Positions 18,278 to 27,306 of a stretch of 27,306 bases of DNA are shown here, in pieces. Source of the stretch: Saprospiraceae bacterium (GTDB lineage: Bacteria > Bacteroidota > Bacteroidia > Chitinophagales > Saprospiraceae); assembly GCA_016715105.1 (NCBI GenBank), contig JADKBO010000005.1:1-27306 (forward strand). Reading direction: 5' to 3'. A program made the position numbers and the translations under genes. How positions within the stretch are numbered: position 1 is the stretch's first letter; every line of letters begins with the position of its first letter. The notes beneath the pieces were generated by a model. It did not search any database and had not been told where the DNA came from. It saw nothing but the letters and a program-made list of their open reading frames with translations.

Positions 18278-19354
18278 TTAGAAATATTTGAAATTATGCC
18301 CATCTTCAATTGCCAACAAAGTTTCATAAATCAACTTAATGACATTTTCAACATCATCAATATGTGCCATTTCTACCGTTGTGCATATAGCGCAGTGGCA
18401 GAGAAATTAAAGCACTTGGCACGCCTCCATTGCTGTAAGCAAAAGCATCTGTATCTGTGCCCGTACTTCTACTAGAAGCACTCAATTGCACAGGTATTTC
18501 ATTTTTTGAGCTACATCCCTGATCAATCTGAGCAATTTATTGTGAACTGCGGGAGCAAAAGTAAGGGAAGGACCTTTTCCGCCTTTTACATCTCCTTCTT
18601 TTTTAGCGTTGAGCAAAGGTGTACTTGTATCATGACAAACATCAGTGACGATGGCTACATTGGGTTTTATGGTATTGGCAATCATTTCTGCACCTCTCAG
18701 ACCAACTTCTTCTTGTACCGCATTCACAATGTAAAGCCCAAAAGGCAATTCTTTTTTGTTTTCTTTGAGAAGTCGTGCTACTTCTGCAATGCAAAAGCCG
18801 CCCATTCTGTTATCTAGCGCCCTTCCTGCATAATATTTATTGTTGAGTTTGGTCAAGCCGTCCTCAAAAGTAACAACGCATCCAACGTGAATTCCCATTT
18901 CTTCCACTTCCTTCTTATCACTGGCACCGACATCTAGAAAAATATTTTCAATAGAAGGTGCCAAAGTGGCGTCTTTGCCTGTTCTTACATGGATTGCAGG
19001 CCAGCCAAATACACCTTTGACGATGCCTTTATCTGTATGGATATTGACCCTTTTTGAGGGTGCAATCATATGATCACTTCCACCATTTTTGATGACGTTG
19101 ATGAAACCTGTATCAGAAATGTGATTTACGTACCAAGAAATCTCATCCGCGTGGCCTTCAATAACAACTTTAAATGGTTTTGTCAGGATTGATCACCGCA
19201 TAAGTTGTCCCATAATTATCTAGTTGCCATTCATCAACATATGGCTTTATATAATCCAACCAAAGTTTTTGACCTTCGTTTCATAGCCAGTTGGAGAGGC
19301 GTTATTGAGATATTCGTAAAGAAATTTTTCTGATGCTTCGTTGATAATCTTCAT
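18278..19354 (-). CDS. M42-family metallo-aminopeptidase
   Basis: Cytoplasmic dinuclear-metal aminopeptidase of family M42 (glutamyl aminopeptidase/endoglucanase-like), usually a large tetrahedral complex. It starts MKIINEASEKFLYEYLNNAS and PTGYE. Expected ligands are visible: His in VIEGHADEISWYV, Asp in AGRALDNRMGG, the two Glu in VNAVQEEVGLRGAEM, Asp in AIVTDVCHDTSTP and His in LRYMHTTVEMAH. The C-terminus reads IKLIYETLLAIEDG and HNFKYF, with stop at 18278. Indels near 19280, 19180, 18500 and 18420 break the frame. Corrected length of about 358 residues is normal. Its ATG overlaps the pyrE stop (TAATG at 19356-19352), suggesting translational coupling. The ubiA-like gene follows closely. 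Confidence 0.9.
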
Positions 19355-20010
19355 TAATTCCAGTTGGTTTTTAAGTTTTTACTAAATGCTTCAGACCAAC
19401 TATTTGGGTCTGCATTCCATTCTTTGAGCACTGTAAGTTGGTCATTAGAAATATAGTCAGTTTCAAGTGCTTCTTGAAGTAGAGTTTCATAGTTGCACAA
19501 AGAGGCATATTTGCTTTTTCGAGAGCAAAATTTAGAACAGATTTTGCCAATTGATAATCAAAAATGGCCAAAACACCTACAACTTCATATCCTTCTTGTC
19601 TCAAAACTTCTACGACTTGGATACTTGAACCACCTGTAGAAATCAAATCTTCTATGACCAATATTTTTGGCCTTGGTTTGAGATCGCCTCTATTTGGTTC
19701 TGTCTGCCGTGAGATTTTGCCTCTGATCTTACGTATGAAAAAGGCATGTTGAGAAAATCTGCCAATAATGCCCGTGAGCTATTCCTGCCGTTGCAACACC
19801 AGCTACCATATCAAAAGCTCCAAATTCTTTTGATTTTTCTGCCAAGGCCTCCTTTATCACATTTCTGGCAGGAGGGTGAGATAGTGAAATTCTATTATCG
19901 CAATATATTGGCGATTTAATTCCTGAAGCCCAAGTAAACGGACTTTGTGTATTTAACTTAATTGCTTTTATTTGCAACAAATTTGAAGCAACGATTCTGC
20001 TATAATTCAT
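19354..20010 (-). CDS. pyrE: Orotate phosphoribosyltransferase
   Basis: Transfers phosphoribose from PRPP to orotate in pyrimidine synthesis. The start MNYSRIVASNLLQIKAIKLN at 20010 is preferred to an upstream in-frame ATG at 20050, which would overlap the divergent Nudix start. Family blocks are SPFTWASGIKSPIYCDNR, DMVAGVATAGIAHG and the PRPP-binding loop VIEDLISTGGSSIQVVEVLR. The flexible-loop region around RSKAKSHGRQNQIEA is frame-shifted. Breaks occur near 19755, 19700, 19665 and 19495. After the last one the true C-terminus is EWNADPNSWSEAFSKNLKTN ending WN, with stop TAA at 19356-19354 overlapping the next ATG. Corrected length is about 218 residues. It leads a three-gene unit with the M42 peptidase and UbiA-like gene. 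Confidence 0.94.
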
Positions 20011-20044
20011 GATAAGCTTAACTTTTTTATTATAAAGTGGTGCA

Positions 20045-20678
20045 ATGTACAAAATCTATATAAATGAAATTCCTCTTATTTTAAAACAAAAGGAATTAGT
20101 GACAGTAGCAGAACAGGAAGATTCTACGATCTTACTCGCAAAATATACTGGCAAACTCAAACACTTATTACAATATATTGATCTTTACGAAAAAAGGACC
20201 TCTATCAATAAAATTATTCATATGCTTGAAGATTATAAACAGCTAAAAGAGATTTTCTTTCCCTTTTTGTGATCAATAAAGCTGCTGGTGGGCTCATTAT
20301 GAATGAGTTTGGCGAAACCCTCTTTATTTTTAGAAGAGGATTTTGGGACATGCCCAAAGGTAAATTCGAAAAAGGTGAAACTAAAAAACAAACGGCTTTG
20401 AGGAAGTCAATGAAGAAACAGGTATAAAACAAATTGAAATTAAATATAAATTGACGTCACCAATCATGTTTTTAAAAACAAAGCAGGTATCCGTATCATC
20501 AAAAAATCTTATTGGTATTTGATGCAGTGCCCTAAGCAAAAAACTCATTCCACAGTCTGCAGAAGACATTGAAGAAGCTGTTTGGATGACCATTCCTGAT
20601 TTTCTCAGTAATTGCAAACCCATTTACAAGAATATTCTTGATATCATTGAAAAATACCAAAATAAGGTCAAAGTTTAG
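20045..20678 (+). CDS. Nudix hydrolase
   Basis: Nudix-fold pyrophosphohydrolase of about 211 residues with an N-terminal extension. The first 75 residues (MYKIYINEIPLILKQKELVT and onward) precede the Nudix domain and carry no named motif. The Nudix box reads GKFEKGETKKQTALREVNEE and TGI once a missing G near 20402 is restored, giving the full G-x5-E-x7-REUxEExGU pattern. Upstream of it are AAGGLIMNEFGETLFIFRRG and FWDMPKG, also typical. The end is EEAVWMTIPDFLSNCKPIYK and NILDIIEKYQNKVKV. Breaks lie near 20265, 20400, 20485 and 20530. Placement divergent from pyrE, with only 34 bases between start codons, is a neighbourhood I know from other Bacteroidota. The substrate is not known. Confidence 0.88.
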
Positions 20679-20750
20679 TTTTTTGGTTGCAGTAGCCCAA
20701 ATTAATTAATCTATCATCCTTTTCTAAAAGAATGAATTCTTTTGAATCAA

Positions 20751-20829
20751 ATGAAGTATTTACCTCAACTTTTTTTTGTTTCATTTGTCCTTTATTCTAT
20801 CTGCAGTTTTGGTAACCAAACGCCATAAA
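20751..20829 (+). CDS. Possible short signal-peptide-like frame before the RND gene
   Basis: A 25-codon frame (MKYLPQLFFVSFVLYSICSF, then GNQTP) has the look of a signal peptide. It may be a genuine small gene, the damaged beginning of another protein, or chance. The sequence quality here is too low to decide. It precedes the transporter by about 20 bases. Confidence 0.2.
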
Positions 20830-20851
20830 ATTGCCAACCAAATATCTGTTT

Positions 20852-23155
20852 ATGTGGCTAAAGTTTAGAAAAGTTTTCTCATTGCGCTTGGTATAATTTT
20901 TTTGCTTCTATCGCCTTACTACCCCAATTGAAGTTTGAATTTGATTTTGAGCAATTTTTCCCCGAAGGAGATGAAGACCTTTTTATAAAGATTTCATTCA
21001 AGATTTTGAGACAGATAACAACTTTTGTTGGTAGGAGTTGAAAATGAATCTGGAGTTTTTGAGCAATCTTTTTTATCAAAATTGCAAAAAATCCACTACT
21101 GACCTTCGTGACATTCCCAAGTTAAAAACAGCCAGTCTATAACCTCAATTAGACTTCCTTTCAAACTCCCTTTGGTTTCACTTCCTTCCCGCTAGTGCAT
21201 GTTTCAGAACCTGATCGATATGTTTCCAGACAGAGAAGATTTTAAATGATAAAAGATTTGTTGGCAATCTCATCAATGACAAGGAACAGCTGCGGTAATC
21301 TTACTTAAAACCATAGACACCTTACCAGTCACGGAATCCGATCTCTTTATTGCAAAAGTTGATAGTACGATGCGTGTAAATGGCTTATCAGATTATCACC
21401 TACTAGGCAGGGGATTTTTTCCAAAGTGAAATCGTGAAAATCCAAAAACAGAAGTCTTGATTTGTGGCATCATTTCTTTTCTAGCAGTTATGATCATCAT
21501 GTGGTTGATCTACGCAGGAAAGTTTCCATCATATTCATCACCCTCACATCAGTAACTGTAAGTTTGATTGTGTTTTTTGGTTTTCTTGAGTGCAACAATC
21601 GAGGCTTGAGTTTGATGAGCGCTTTATATCCTGTAATAATATTGATAGCTGGAACATCAGACATCATTCATATTTTAAACAAATATCTTTTTGAATTAAG
21701 ACATGGAAAGAACGGATCACGGCCATTTCCAATACAATGAAAGAAGTTGGTTTGAGTACTTTTATAACTTCTGCAACAACGGCAGTGGGTTTTAGCTTTG
21801 ATGACTTCAAGGTTGAGACCTGTCAGAGAGTTTGGATTTAATTGTGCTATCGGAGTGATGATTACTTTTATCATTGCGGTCCTTGACAATGGCTCTTCTG
21901 TCTTACTTTGATGAACACAAAATCAGTCAAGATAAAAGAAGTACAAAGTTTTGGGACAATTTCATCCAGAAATTATACCTCTTTACCAAAATAATACTAA
22001 AGCATTTCTTGGGGTACTATACTAATTACTGTATTTTTGTTTTATAGGAATGAGTAAAATTTCCACCAATTATAGCATCCAAAAGAACTTACCACCAGTG
22101 CCAAAGTAGGGGGTAGATTTCTTATTCTTTGAAAAGCAATTTTCAGGATTCAGACTCTTTGAATTTGCTGTTCTACCTCAAGGTAATTATAAAGCGGGTG
22201 ATTATGAAGTTGTAAAGGCCATCAATGATCTAGAATCTCACTTGGAATCCTATGGCGTCATAGGAAGCATCATGTCCAAGCATCTTTATATAAAAGTTTG
22301 GTCATGTCTTCCAATGAAAACAATGCAGAGGCCTACACTTTTCCTGAAGATGAAGAAAGCTACTATGTTTTTTACCCTCTTGTAAAACAAATATTAAAAT
22401 CTGAAAGCGCCATTTTAGTCAATGCCGACAATACAAAAACCTAGGATTTCATCCAGAATTAGCGAGATATGGGTGCAGACTCATAAAAATGATTTCGCAA
22501 AGATTGATAATTGGATCGATGCGAACATTGACTCTTCAGTTGTGAAAAATCAAACAAACAAGGCGGAGGTCTCATTTTGGATAAAAACAGTCAATACTAC
22601 AAGAGAATTTGATAAACGGTCTTGGTTATCATTATTGTTAATCAGTTTGATGATGGCATTTTGGTCAAAAGTTGGAGAATGGCCATATTATTGTTGCTTT
22701 TGTACCTAATTTATTCCATCCTTTTTGCAGCAAGTTGGTTGGTTGGCGGCATTGATTTGGAAGCAGGAATTTTTATTGTTTTTGGAGTTGTAGTTGGCAT
22801 AGTCGTGGATGATACCATCCACTTTTTGGTAGATATAAAATTTTGATGAGCAAAAACATTCCAGTTGAGGAAGCGCCTTCTATATCACGATAACGGAAAC
22901 GGACGTGCGCTCATTTTCACTACTATAATCTTATTTACTGCCTTTTAGTAATGGTTTTTCAAGTCAGACATTGATGTCGAGAACAGTTGGGACTTTGATT
23001 AGTGTTACATTCATATCAGACTTGCAAGTGACATCCTACTCATTCCAGTTTTGATCAGGTGGTTATATCCTGAACACAAAAAGATTGATGATCTGGTAGC
23101 GTTGGATAGTAAGAATCTTAAAAATTATGCCCTTGTTTTCTTATCATTTTTGTAA
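20852..23155 (+). CDS. RND/MMPL-family membrane transporter, heavily broken frame
   Basis: Large polytopic exporter of the RND superfamily (MMPL/SSD type), about 770 residues after correction. After a first membrane helix (IALGIIFLLLSPLLPQLKF), a periplasmic part begins FEFDFEQFFPEGDEDL. The first sterol-sensing-type bundle contains YPVIILIAGTSDIIHILNKY and MKEVGLSTFITSATTAVGFS, the expected G-x-S-D-x-I-H and T-T-A-x-G-F motifs. The second half repeats this as LYLIYSILFAASWLVGGIDL and VFGVVVGIVVDDTIHFLVDI, with the D-D acidic pair of helix 4. The end reads KKIDDLVALDSKNLKNYALV. More than a dozen indels and stops are present. The start is uncertain: a frame from about 20809 (KRHKIANQISVYVAKV) also fits. 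The substrate is unknown. Confidence 0.8.
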
Positions 23156-23297
23156 TTAAAGCATGCAACTTCTTTAGTTTGGCCGATCACTTCCCTTGCC
23201 TTTTGATTTGTTATTTTCAAAGAGCAAGATTACTTACCAACCATTGTATTATAAATTTTAAAATATATATTATCATTGCAGAAATTATATCGCAGAC

Positions 23298-23772
23298 GTG
23301 GAAAAGATTGTATTACACATAAGGGTCAAAAAAATCTGATAGGGTTTCCTACATTCAAAAAGCGATAGCTTTGATACAGAAACTCACATTGGCAAGGTTT
23401 TACAAAAGTCCATGTTGTACATGAGACCGAACCAGGGGACTTGCTGATCAAGAAGATTTTATCAATCAGACCATCATTGTAGAGTCGAATCTTCAGACGA
23501 GAGATCATGCAAAAACAAAAGCTATTGAAGAAGAAATAGGGAGAGAAAAGACAGAAAATGGGGCCCAGGAATATTGATATCGACATTTTACTTTATGGAA
23601 ATAAGGTAGAAAAAGATTTGATCATTCCACATCCTAAATTACTTAGAAAGAAACTTTGTCCTTATTCCTTTGATGGAGTTATTGCCTGATCTCATTCTAA
23701 GCTAAAGGTTTGAATACTCTGTAGAAGAACTTTGAGCAGTGTCAAGATAGTTGTGAGGTGACGCATTTGTGA
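23298..23772 (+). CDS. folK: HPPK: 6-hydroxymethyl-dihydropterin pyrophosphokinase, frames broken
   Basis: Transfers pyrophosphate from ATP to 6-hydroxymethyl-7,8-dihydropterin in folate synthesis. The chain starts near 23298 (EKIVLHIGS after correction; GTG or a damaged ATG). DRVSYIQKAIALIQ follows. QEDFINQTIIVESNLQ corresponds to the family block F-x-N. The signature comes as IKAIEEEIGREKTE, then WGPRNIDIDILLYGNK and LIIPHPKL, where R-N-I-D-I-D-I carries the metal-binding aspartates. FVLIPLMELLPDLIHP and QCQDSCEVTHL close the protein at 23772. At least six frame changes occur. Corrected length of about 158 residues is standard. The deoxynucleoside kinase gene follows after 43 bases, and sppA after that. 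Confidence 0.85.
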
Positions 23773-23815
23773 GGAAAGAAAATTGATAAAAATATTAATC
23801 TGTGTTTCCATACAA

Positions 23816-24416
23816 ATGCATATGTATCGAAGGTAATATAGGAGCCGGTAAAACGTCTTTTGTAACTGTGAAATCTGAGTTCAACCTGTAAGTTGATCTT
23901 AGAACAAAATTGCGGATAATCCATTTTTACCACTCTTTTTGTGACGATCCCCTGAGCGTTATGCTTTTACGGTAGAATTGTTTTCATGACTGAGCGTTAT
24001 AAGCAATTTGCAAAAGGAACTCAGCATGGATTTGTTTTATGATTTTACCATCATGATTATTCCTTCAATAAAACATTGTTATTTGCTAGACAGAATTTGG
24101 GGGATGAAGAATTTAGATTATTCCAGAAAATGCTTGGTCCTAAATCAATCTTTCCCTACACTTAGATTCTAAATTGTATTTTCATCAAAATCCAGATATT
24201 TTACAAAAGAACATTGGAAAGCAGGGGTAGGTCCTATGAAAAAGATTAGTGACGATTATTTGGCCAAGACATTCAAAATGCATGGGCGCACAGATATTTC
24301 AAATGTCTCACATTTCCATTACTCACATCATTGATCTCAATGACATCGACTTTGCGAAAAGCAGGGGACCGTGTGAAGAAGTGAAATCCTATCTTTCAAG
24401 GACAGCCTTCATATAG
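23816..24416 (+). CDS. Deoxynucleoside kinase, heavily broken frame
   Basis: Salvage kinase of the dNK/deoxyadenosine kinase type that phosphorylates deoxynucleosides. The P-loop is ICIEGNIGAGKTSFV at the N-terminus. Later blocks, read across frames, are ADNPFLPLF, ERYAFTVELFFMTERYKQ with the E-R-Y-x-F-x-x-E-x-x-F-x-x-x-R pattern, LSMDLFYDFTI, SDYSFNKTLLFARQNLGDEE and FRLFQKMLG. RGRSYEK is the lid-type R-x-R-x-x-E motif. The chain ends SYLSRTAFI at 24416. About 200 residues after correction is normal. I found at least ten frame changes, so the start (ATG at 23816) and details are approximate. The position next to folK is a Bacteroidota arrangement as I recall it. Confidence 0.8.
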
Positions 24417-24562
24417 TGTACACCGATTAAAGTTTAAGTCTTCCCAGGCATTCAAGTCTATGAATACCTGTTCCATATCTATTAATTAGTCACATGACAA
24501 ATCAAATTTATATATTTACATGTTGCTGATTTATTTAAACTAGGTTTCAATTTTACCACCAT

Positions 24563-26351
24563 ATGACATTCTTTAAATCTGTTTTGAGTTCCTGTTTAGG
24601 AGTCTTTCTTGCTTTCATTCTGATCATTTTGGTTTTGACAAAGGAATAAGCAGGTGCAAGTTTTGTCAGTGATACAAAGCCCAAACTAAGGATTGTTGTA
24701 TTTGGAATTTATCTGAAATTGTCCCAGAACTAACTAGCAATATTGGTTCAAATTCTTGCTGGAAATGCAGCCAAATTATACAGGTCTTCAAGAATTAAAG
24801 AATTGATAGAGCATGCCAAAACCGATGACAATGTCAAGAACATCGTTTTGGATATCAAAGATACTCTAACGGAGCTTCAACTTTTATTGAAATCGTCAAG
24901 TCATTAAGGGATTTTAAAAGCCAAAAGCCGAATTAACTGGCATAGGGTGTTAATATTAGTCAAAATGGCTACATAGTGAGCAGTGTCATATTAAGATCAA
25001 GTCTTGTTGAACCCCAACGGTGAAGTTGGTCTCAGAGGTTTATGGTATGAAGGTAAGGTGCCGCGTTTGCGTCGAAGACGCTGCAGATAAATTGATTATA
25101 ATTCAAAATTTTCTACTGTACGGGTAATTTCAAAAGCGCAACAGAATCGTGCGAAGGACGGATATCAGCCTGAAAAGCGAGTGCAAAGCCACGTGAATTC
25201 CCCTTTGCGAGAAAGAATGGATGTATTCAAGCAAATATTGTTTCAAAGTACGAATTTGGCGCATAAGCTTGATTCAATTGCGAATAATATATTGGGCCGC
25301 ACTGCTAAATTGAGCTTATCCAAATGGCTTAGTTGACAAATTGGATATCATCTGGAGTGCCATGAATTAATTGCTTCCCAAAACTAGGATTGGACGCTGA
25401 TGATCTCAAGTATATTAGGATTGGCTTTTATAACACAACAACAATTCTCTCTAATAAAAGGATCTTTCAGTAATAAAATTTGCAGGTAGTTTGGCATCTC
25501 TCGAAAGGAGATATTATGGATGAGGCTGATGATAAAGGTCTTGTTTTAGATAAAAATACTTAGAAAAAAGTCTTTGCTAAAATGGGAGAAGATGATGAGG
25601 TTAAGGCTGTCGTTCTTGAGGGGTAAATAGTGGTGGCGGTAGTTCATATTAAATCGGACATAATCTGGAACGAAGTAGATTGCTCAGAAAAAAATATTCC
25701 AGGTGTAGCCTCATTTGGTGATTGTAAAGCAAGTGGTGGTTATTATGTTGCCTGTGGGGCAGATAAAATATTTGCAGCCCCAAGTAACCTTGGCTGGATC
25801 AATGATTGTTTTCCATCTTAAACAAAACCAAAGAGTTATTTAATGAGAAATTGGAAATGCTTTGGCTTATTCAAAACACTTGCAACAATGCAATCTATCT
25901 GAGCTCAGAAGCAGGATTTTCACCTAAAGAGGAGGAAGTCATGAAAGAAATGACCAAAGATATTTATGACCAGTTTTGTAGGAAAGTTGTAAAGGTGCCA
26001 AAATGTCCAAAGACCGCGTGCATTTGGTAGCTCAGGGTGGAAGTGTGGACAGGACCAATGCCACCGCTAACGGTTTGGTTGATGGGTGGTGGGTAATTTG
26101 GATGATACAATTACAGCAGCTGCGAAAATAGCAAAAGTAGATGATTATTCAGAAGTCAGTGAATTTCCTTATATCGAAGTGCGGGGAAGGAAGAACTGCC
26201 CCAAAGTCTTTTCAAAGTTCAGAGCTACGGAGCTTTTAGGTCAAAAAATTGACAAAACACAAAATAAGCTGTATAAACATTCAATATATTTAGAGAAGCT
26301 CTCAAAAATGGAAGATACGAGCCAAGTTACCCGTTCAGAATAGAGAAATAA
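24563..26351 (+). CDS. sppA: Signal peptide peptidase SppA (67 kDa type), heavily broken frame
   Basis: Membrane-anchored serine protease that degrades cleaved signal peptides. MTFFKSVLSSCLGVFLAFIL and the hydrophobic run after it form the N-terminal anchor. Recognisable blocks are IKELIEHAKTDDNVKNIVLD, NGYIVSSV, LLNPNGEVGLRGLWYEG, IFYCGKFKSATE, GEDDEVKAVVLE and SGGGSSYKSDIIWNEV. The catalytic Ser is in ASFGDCKASGGYYVACGADK; a conserved Lys should lie in the first half, in the damaged GKFKSATE region. KTKELFNEKL and RVHLVAQGGSVDRTNATANG follow. The corrected length of about 595 residues fits the long E. coli-like form. The end is either 26343 (direct frame) or 26351 (YPFRIEK). More than twenty frame breaks or stops occur, the worst in the window. 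Confidence 0.87.
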
Positions 26352-26380
26352 TTATATCTGAATTGGTTGCCAGCCAAAAA

Positions 26381-26410
26381 CCTCGCACTCAAGAGCAGGA
26401 AGGTGCGAGG
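26381..26410 (-). terminator. Intrinsic terminator downstream of coaE (and sppA)
   Basis: CCTCGCAC (26381-26388) and GTGCGAGG (26403-26410) form a perfect 8-bp GC-rich stem with a 14-base loop. On the minus strand the stem is followed by TTTTTGG, so it best terminates leftward transcription from coaE. It also lies about 30-40 bases after the sppA end and may serve both convergent genes. Confidence 0.65.
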
Positions 26411-26554
26411 GTAAACCATGTTTTGAAACACCACCAATGAGATATGTTAATTAGCTATCTTCTATACACTTTGATACATGTTTGTCACTTTTGTTTCTGG
26501 GTAAAATATCATTAGAAGTTTGGAGATATGGGTAAATCTGGCCTTTTGTTTGAT

Positions 26555-27144
26555 TCAGCTAAGATTTTTGTGAATATCGAGTATTTGAGGTGATAACAGA
26601 TCTTTTCCATCATTATTGATGATGTAGTCCATCTTTTATTCTCTCCGCATTTTCGGGCATTTGGTTTTGCATTCTGCTTTTGATATCAGTGACTTTTGCC
26701 TTATCTCTTTCGTTGCTCTTAAAAGTCTGATTTCTTCAGGACAAGTTACCACAATAGTTTTATCCAATGTTTTGTGAAGACCCACTTTCAATCAATAAGG
26801 TAGCCTCTTTCCAAAATACATATGGAACATCTTTTAGTTTTTCAAACCAATGCGCTCTCCGTCTTGGATGACTGCAAGATTGTACAATTGCATTGATTTT
26901 TAAGAAGTTGATGGATCATTGAAAGCGATACTTCCGATGTATTTTTCTATTTAATCGACCATTTTAAAGTACGCTGAATTTTAAAATAAAGTGATTTGAT
27001 GTTTGATAACTTTATACTTGAAGTCTGTGAGCTGTTTGGCTCTATCGTCGGCACCGTAAACTGGAACGCTACTAAGAGTTCAAAATTTTACAAATTGTGG
27101 TTTTACCAAATTGCGATGCCACCGGTGATACCTCCTTTATACAT
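26555..27144 (-). CDS. coaE: Dephospho-CoA kinase, frames broken
   Basis: Last step of coenzyme A synthesis: phosphorylates dephospho-CoA at the ribose 3'-OH. The start MYK at 27144 is followed by GITGGI and a damaged GKTTICKIFELL, the Walker A loop. VPVYGADDRAKQLTD holds the family's A-D-x-x-A-K block. Later come KYIGSIAFNDPS (normally L-N-R-K-x-L-x-x-x-V-F), TIVVTCPEEIRLLRATK and MDYIINNDGKDLLSPQILDI, ending HKNLS at 26555. The corrected length of about 196 residues matches the family. At least eight frame changes occur. A hairpin terminator follows. The region between the stop and the hairpin holds nothing recognisable. Confidence 0.85.
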
Positions 27145-27306
27145 TTATAGCAAACATGTTTAGCAAGAAGTGATTAACAATTTGGTTCTTTTTTATTCCT
27201 AATATGATCGTCAATGAGTTGTTGTTTTAAATCAAATGTGAACGTCTTCTTTTTGGGTTATTTTACACCAAAGATACCTGAGTTGCTTCATCTACCTGAT
27301 CAATAC
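27145..27306 (-). other. Unidentified partial coding region upstream of coaE
   Basis: On the minus strand one frame reads IDQVDEATQVSLV and another TFTFDLKQQLIDDHIRNKKE, as if a single gene were split by indels and ended near the coaE start. I do not recognise the family. It continues beyond the window edge. Confidence 0.25.

Noticed and set aside
18251..18475. Plus-strand 74-codon frame
   Set aside because: It is antisense to the C-terminal part of the M42 peptidase, which accounts for the sequence.
24563..26351. sppA as a pseudogene
   Set aside because: The catalytic Ser block and most conserved blocks are intact, and the surrounding genes are damaged in the same way, so poor sequence is more likely.

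Overview
The window is an AT-rich chromosomal piece from a member of the Bacteroidota, most likely near the Saprospiria. The evidence is a DUF6089-type outer-membrane barrel, a PorV/PorQ-family barrel, a C-terminal type IX secretion (T9SS) sorting tail on a secreted enzyme, several TAnnTTTG -7 promoter elements, and Bacteroidota gene neighbourhoods (pyrE divergent from a Nudix gene; folK, deoxynucleoside kinase and sppA together). I see no phage, insertion sequence, tRNA, rRNA or CRISPR array.

Most genes are broken by single-base indels, many in homopolymers, and by a few stop codons, although their conserved motifs are intact. The damage is heavy at 1-5.9 kb, extreme from 20.7 kb to the end, and light at 9.6-16.9 kb. 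Because essential-type genes (hscA, trxB, fbaA, pyrE, folK, coaE) are all affected, I read this as poor consensus sequence rather than gene decay. Coordinates for broken genes span the whole homologous stretch.

Layout. 1-1408 (-): secreted S8 protease, partial. 1667-4005 (+): DUF6089 barrel, then a secreted glucose/sorbosone dehydrogenase with T9SS tail. 4043-6489 (-): hscA and a GNAT acetyltransferase. 6563-7378 (+): LysM envelope protein. 7410-9430 (-): PD-(D/E)XK transposase-like nuclease and a lipoprotein, separated by a spacer holding a 23-nt inverted repeat. 9664-13242 (+): short DnaE2-type polymerase and a DUF3782-like protein. 13568-15655 (+): trxB and fbaA with a terminator. 15799-17401 (+): PorV2-like barrel and a small membrane protein. 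17407-20010 (-): tight operon pyrE, M42 peptidase, UbiA prenyltransferase. 20045-24416 (+): Nudix hydrolase, RND/MMPL transporter, folK, deoxynucleoside kinase. 24563-26351 (+): sppA. 26381-27306 (-): hairpin terminator, coaE and an unidentified partial frame.

Most of the content is ordinary housekeeping and envelope biology. I found no convincing undescribed multigene system. The better leads are small: a direct repeat and possibly leaderless promoter at dnaE2, the 23-nt inverted repeat near 8.5 kb, overlapping dyads before trxB, the PorV2-linked membrane protein, and the in-frame stop near the dnaE2 C-terminus.
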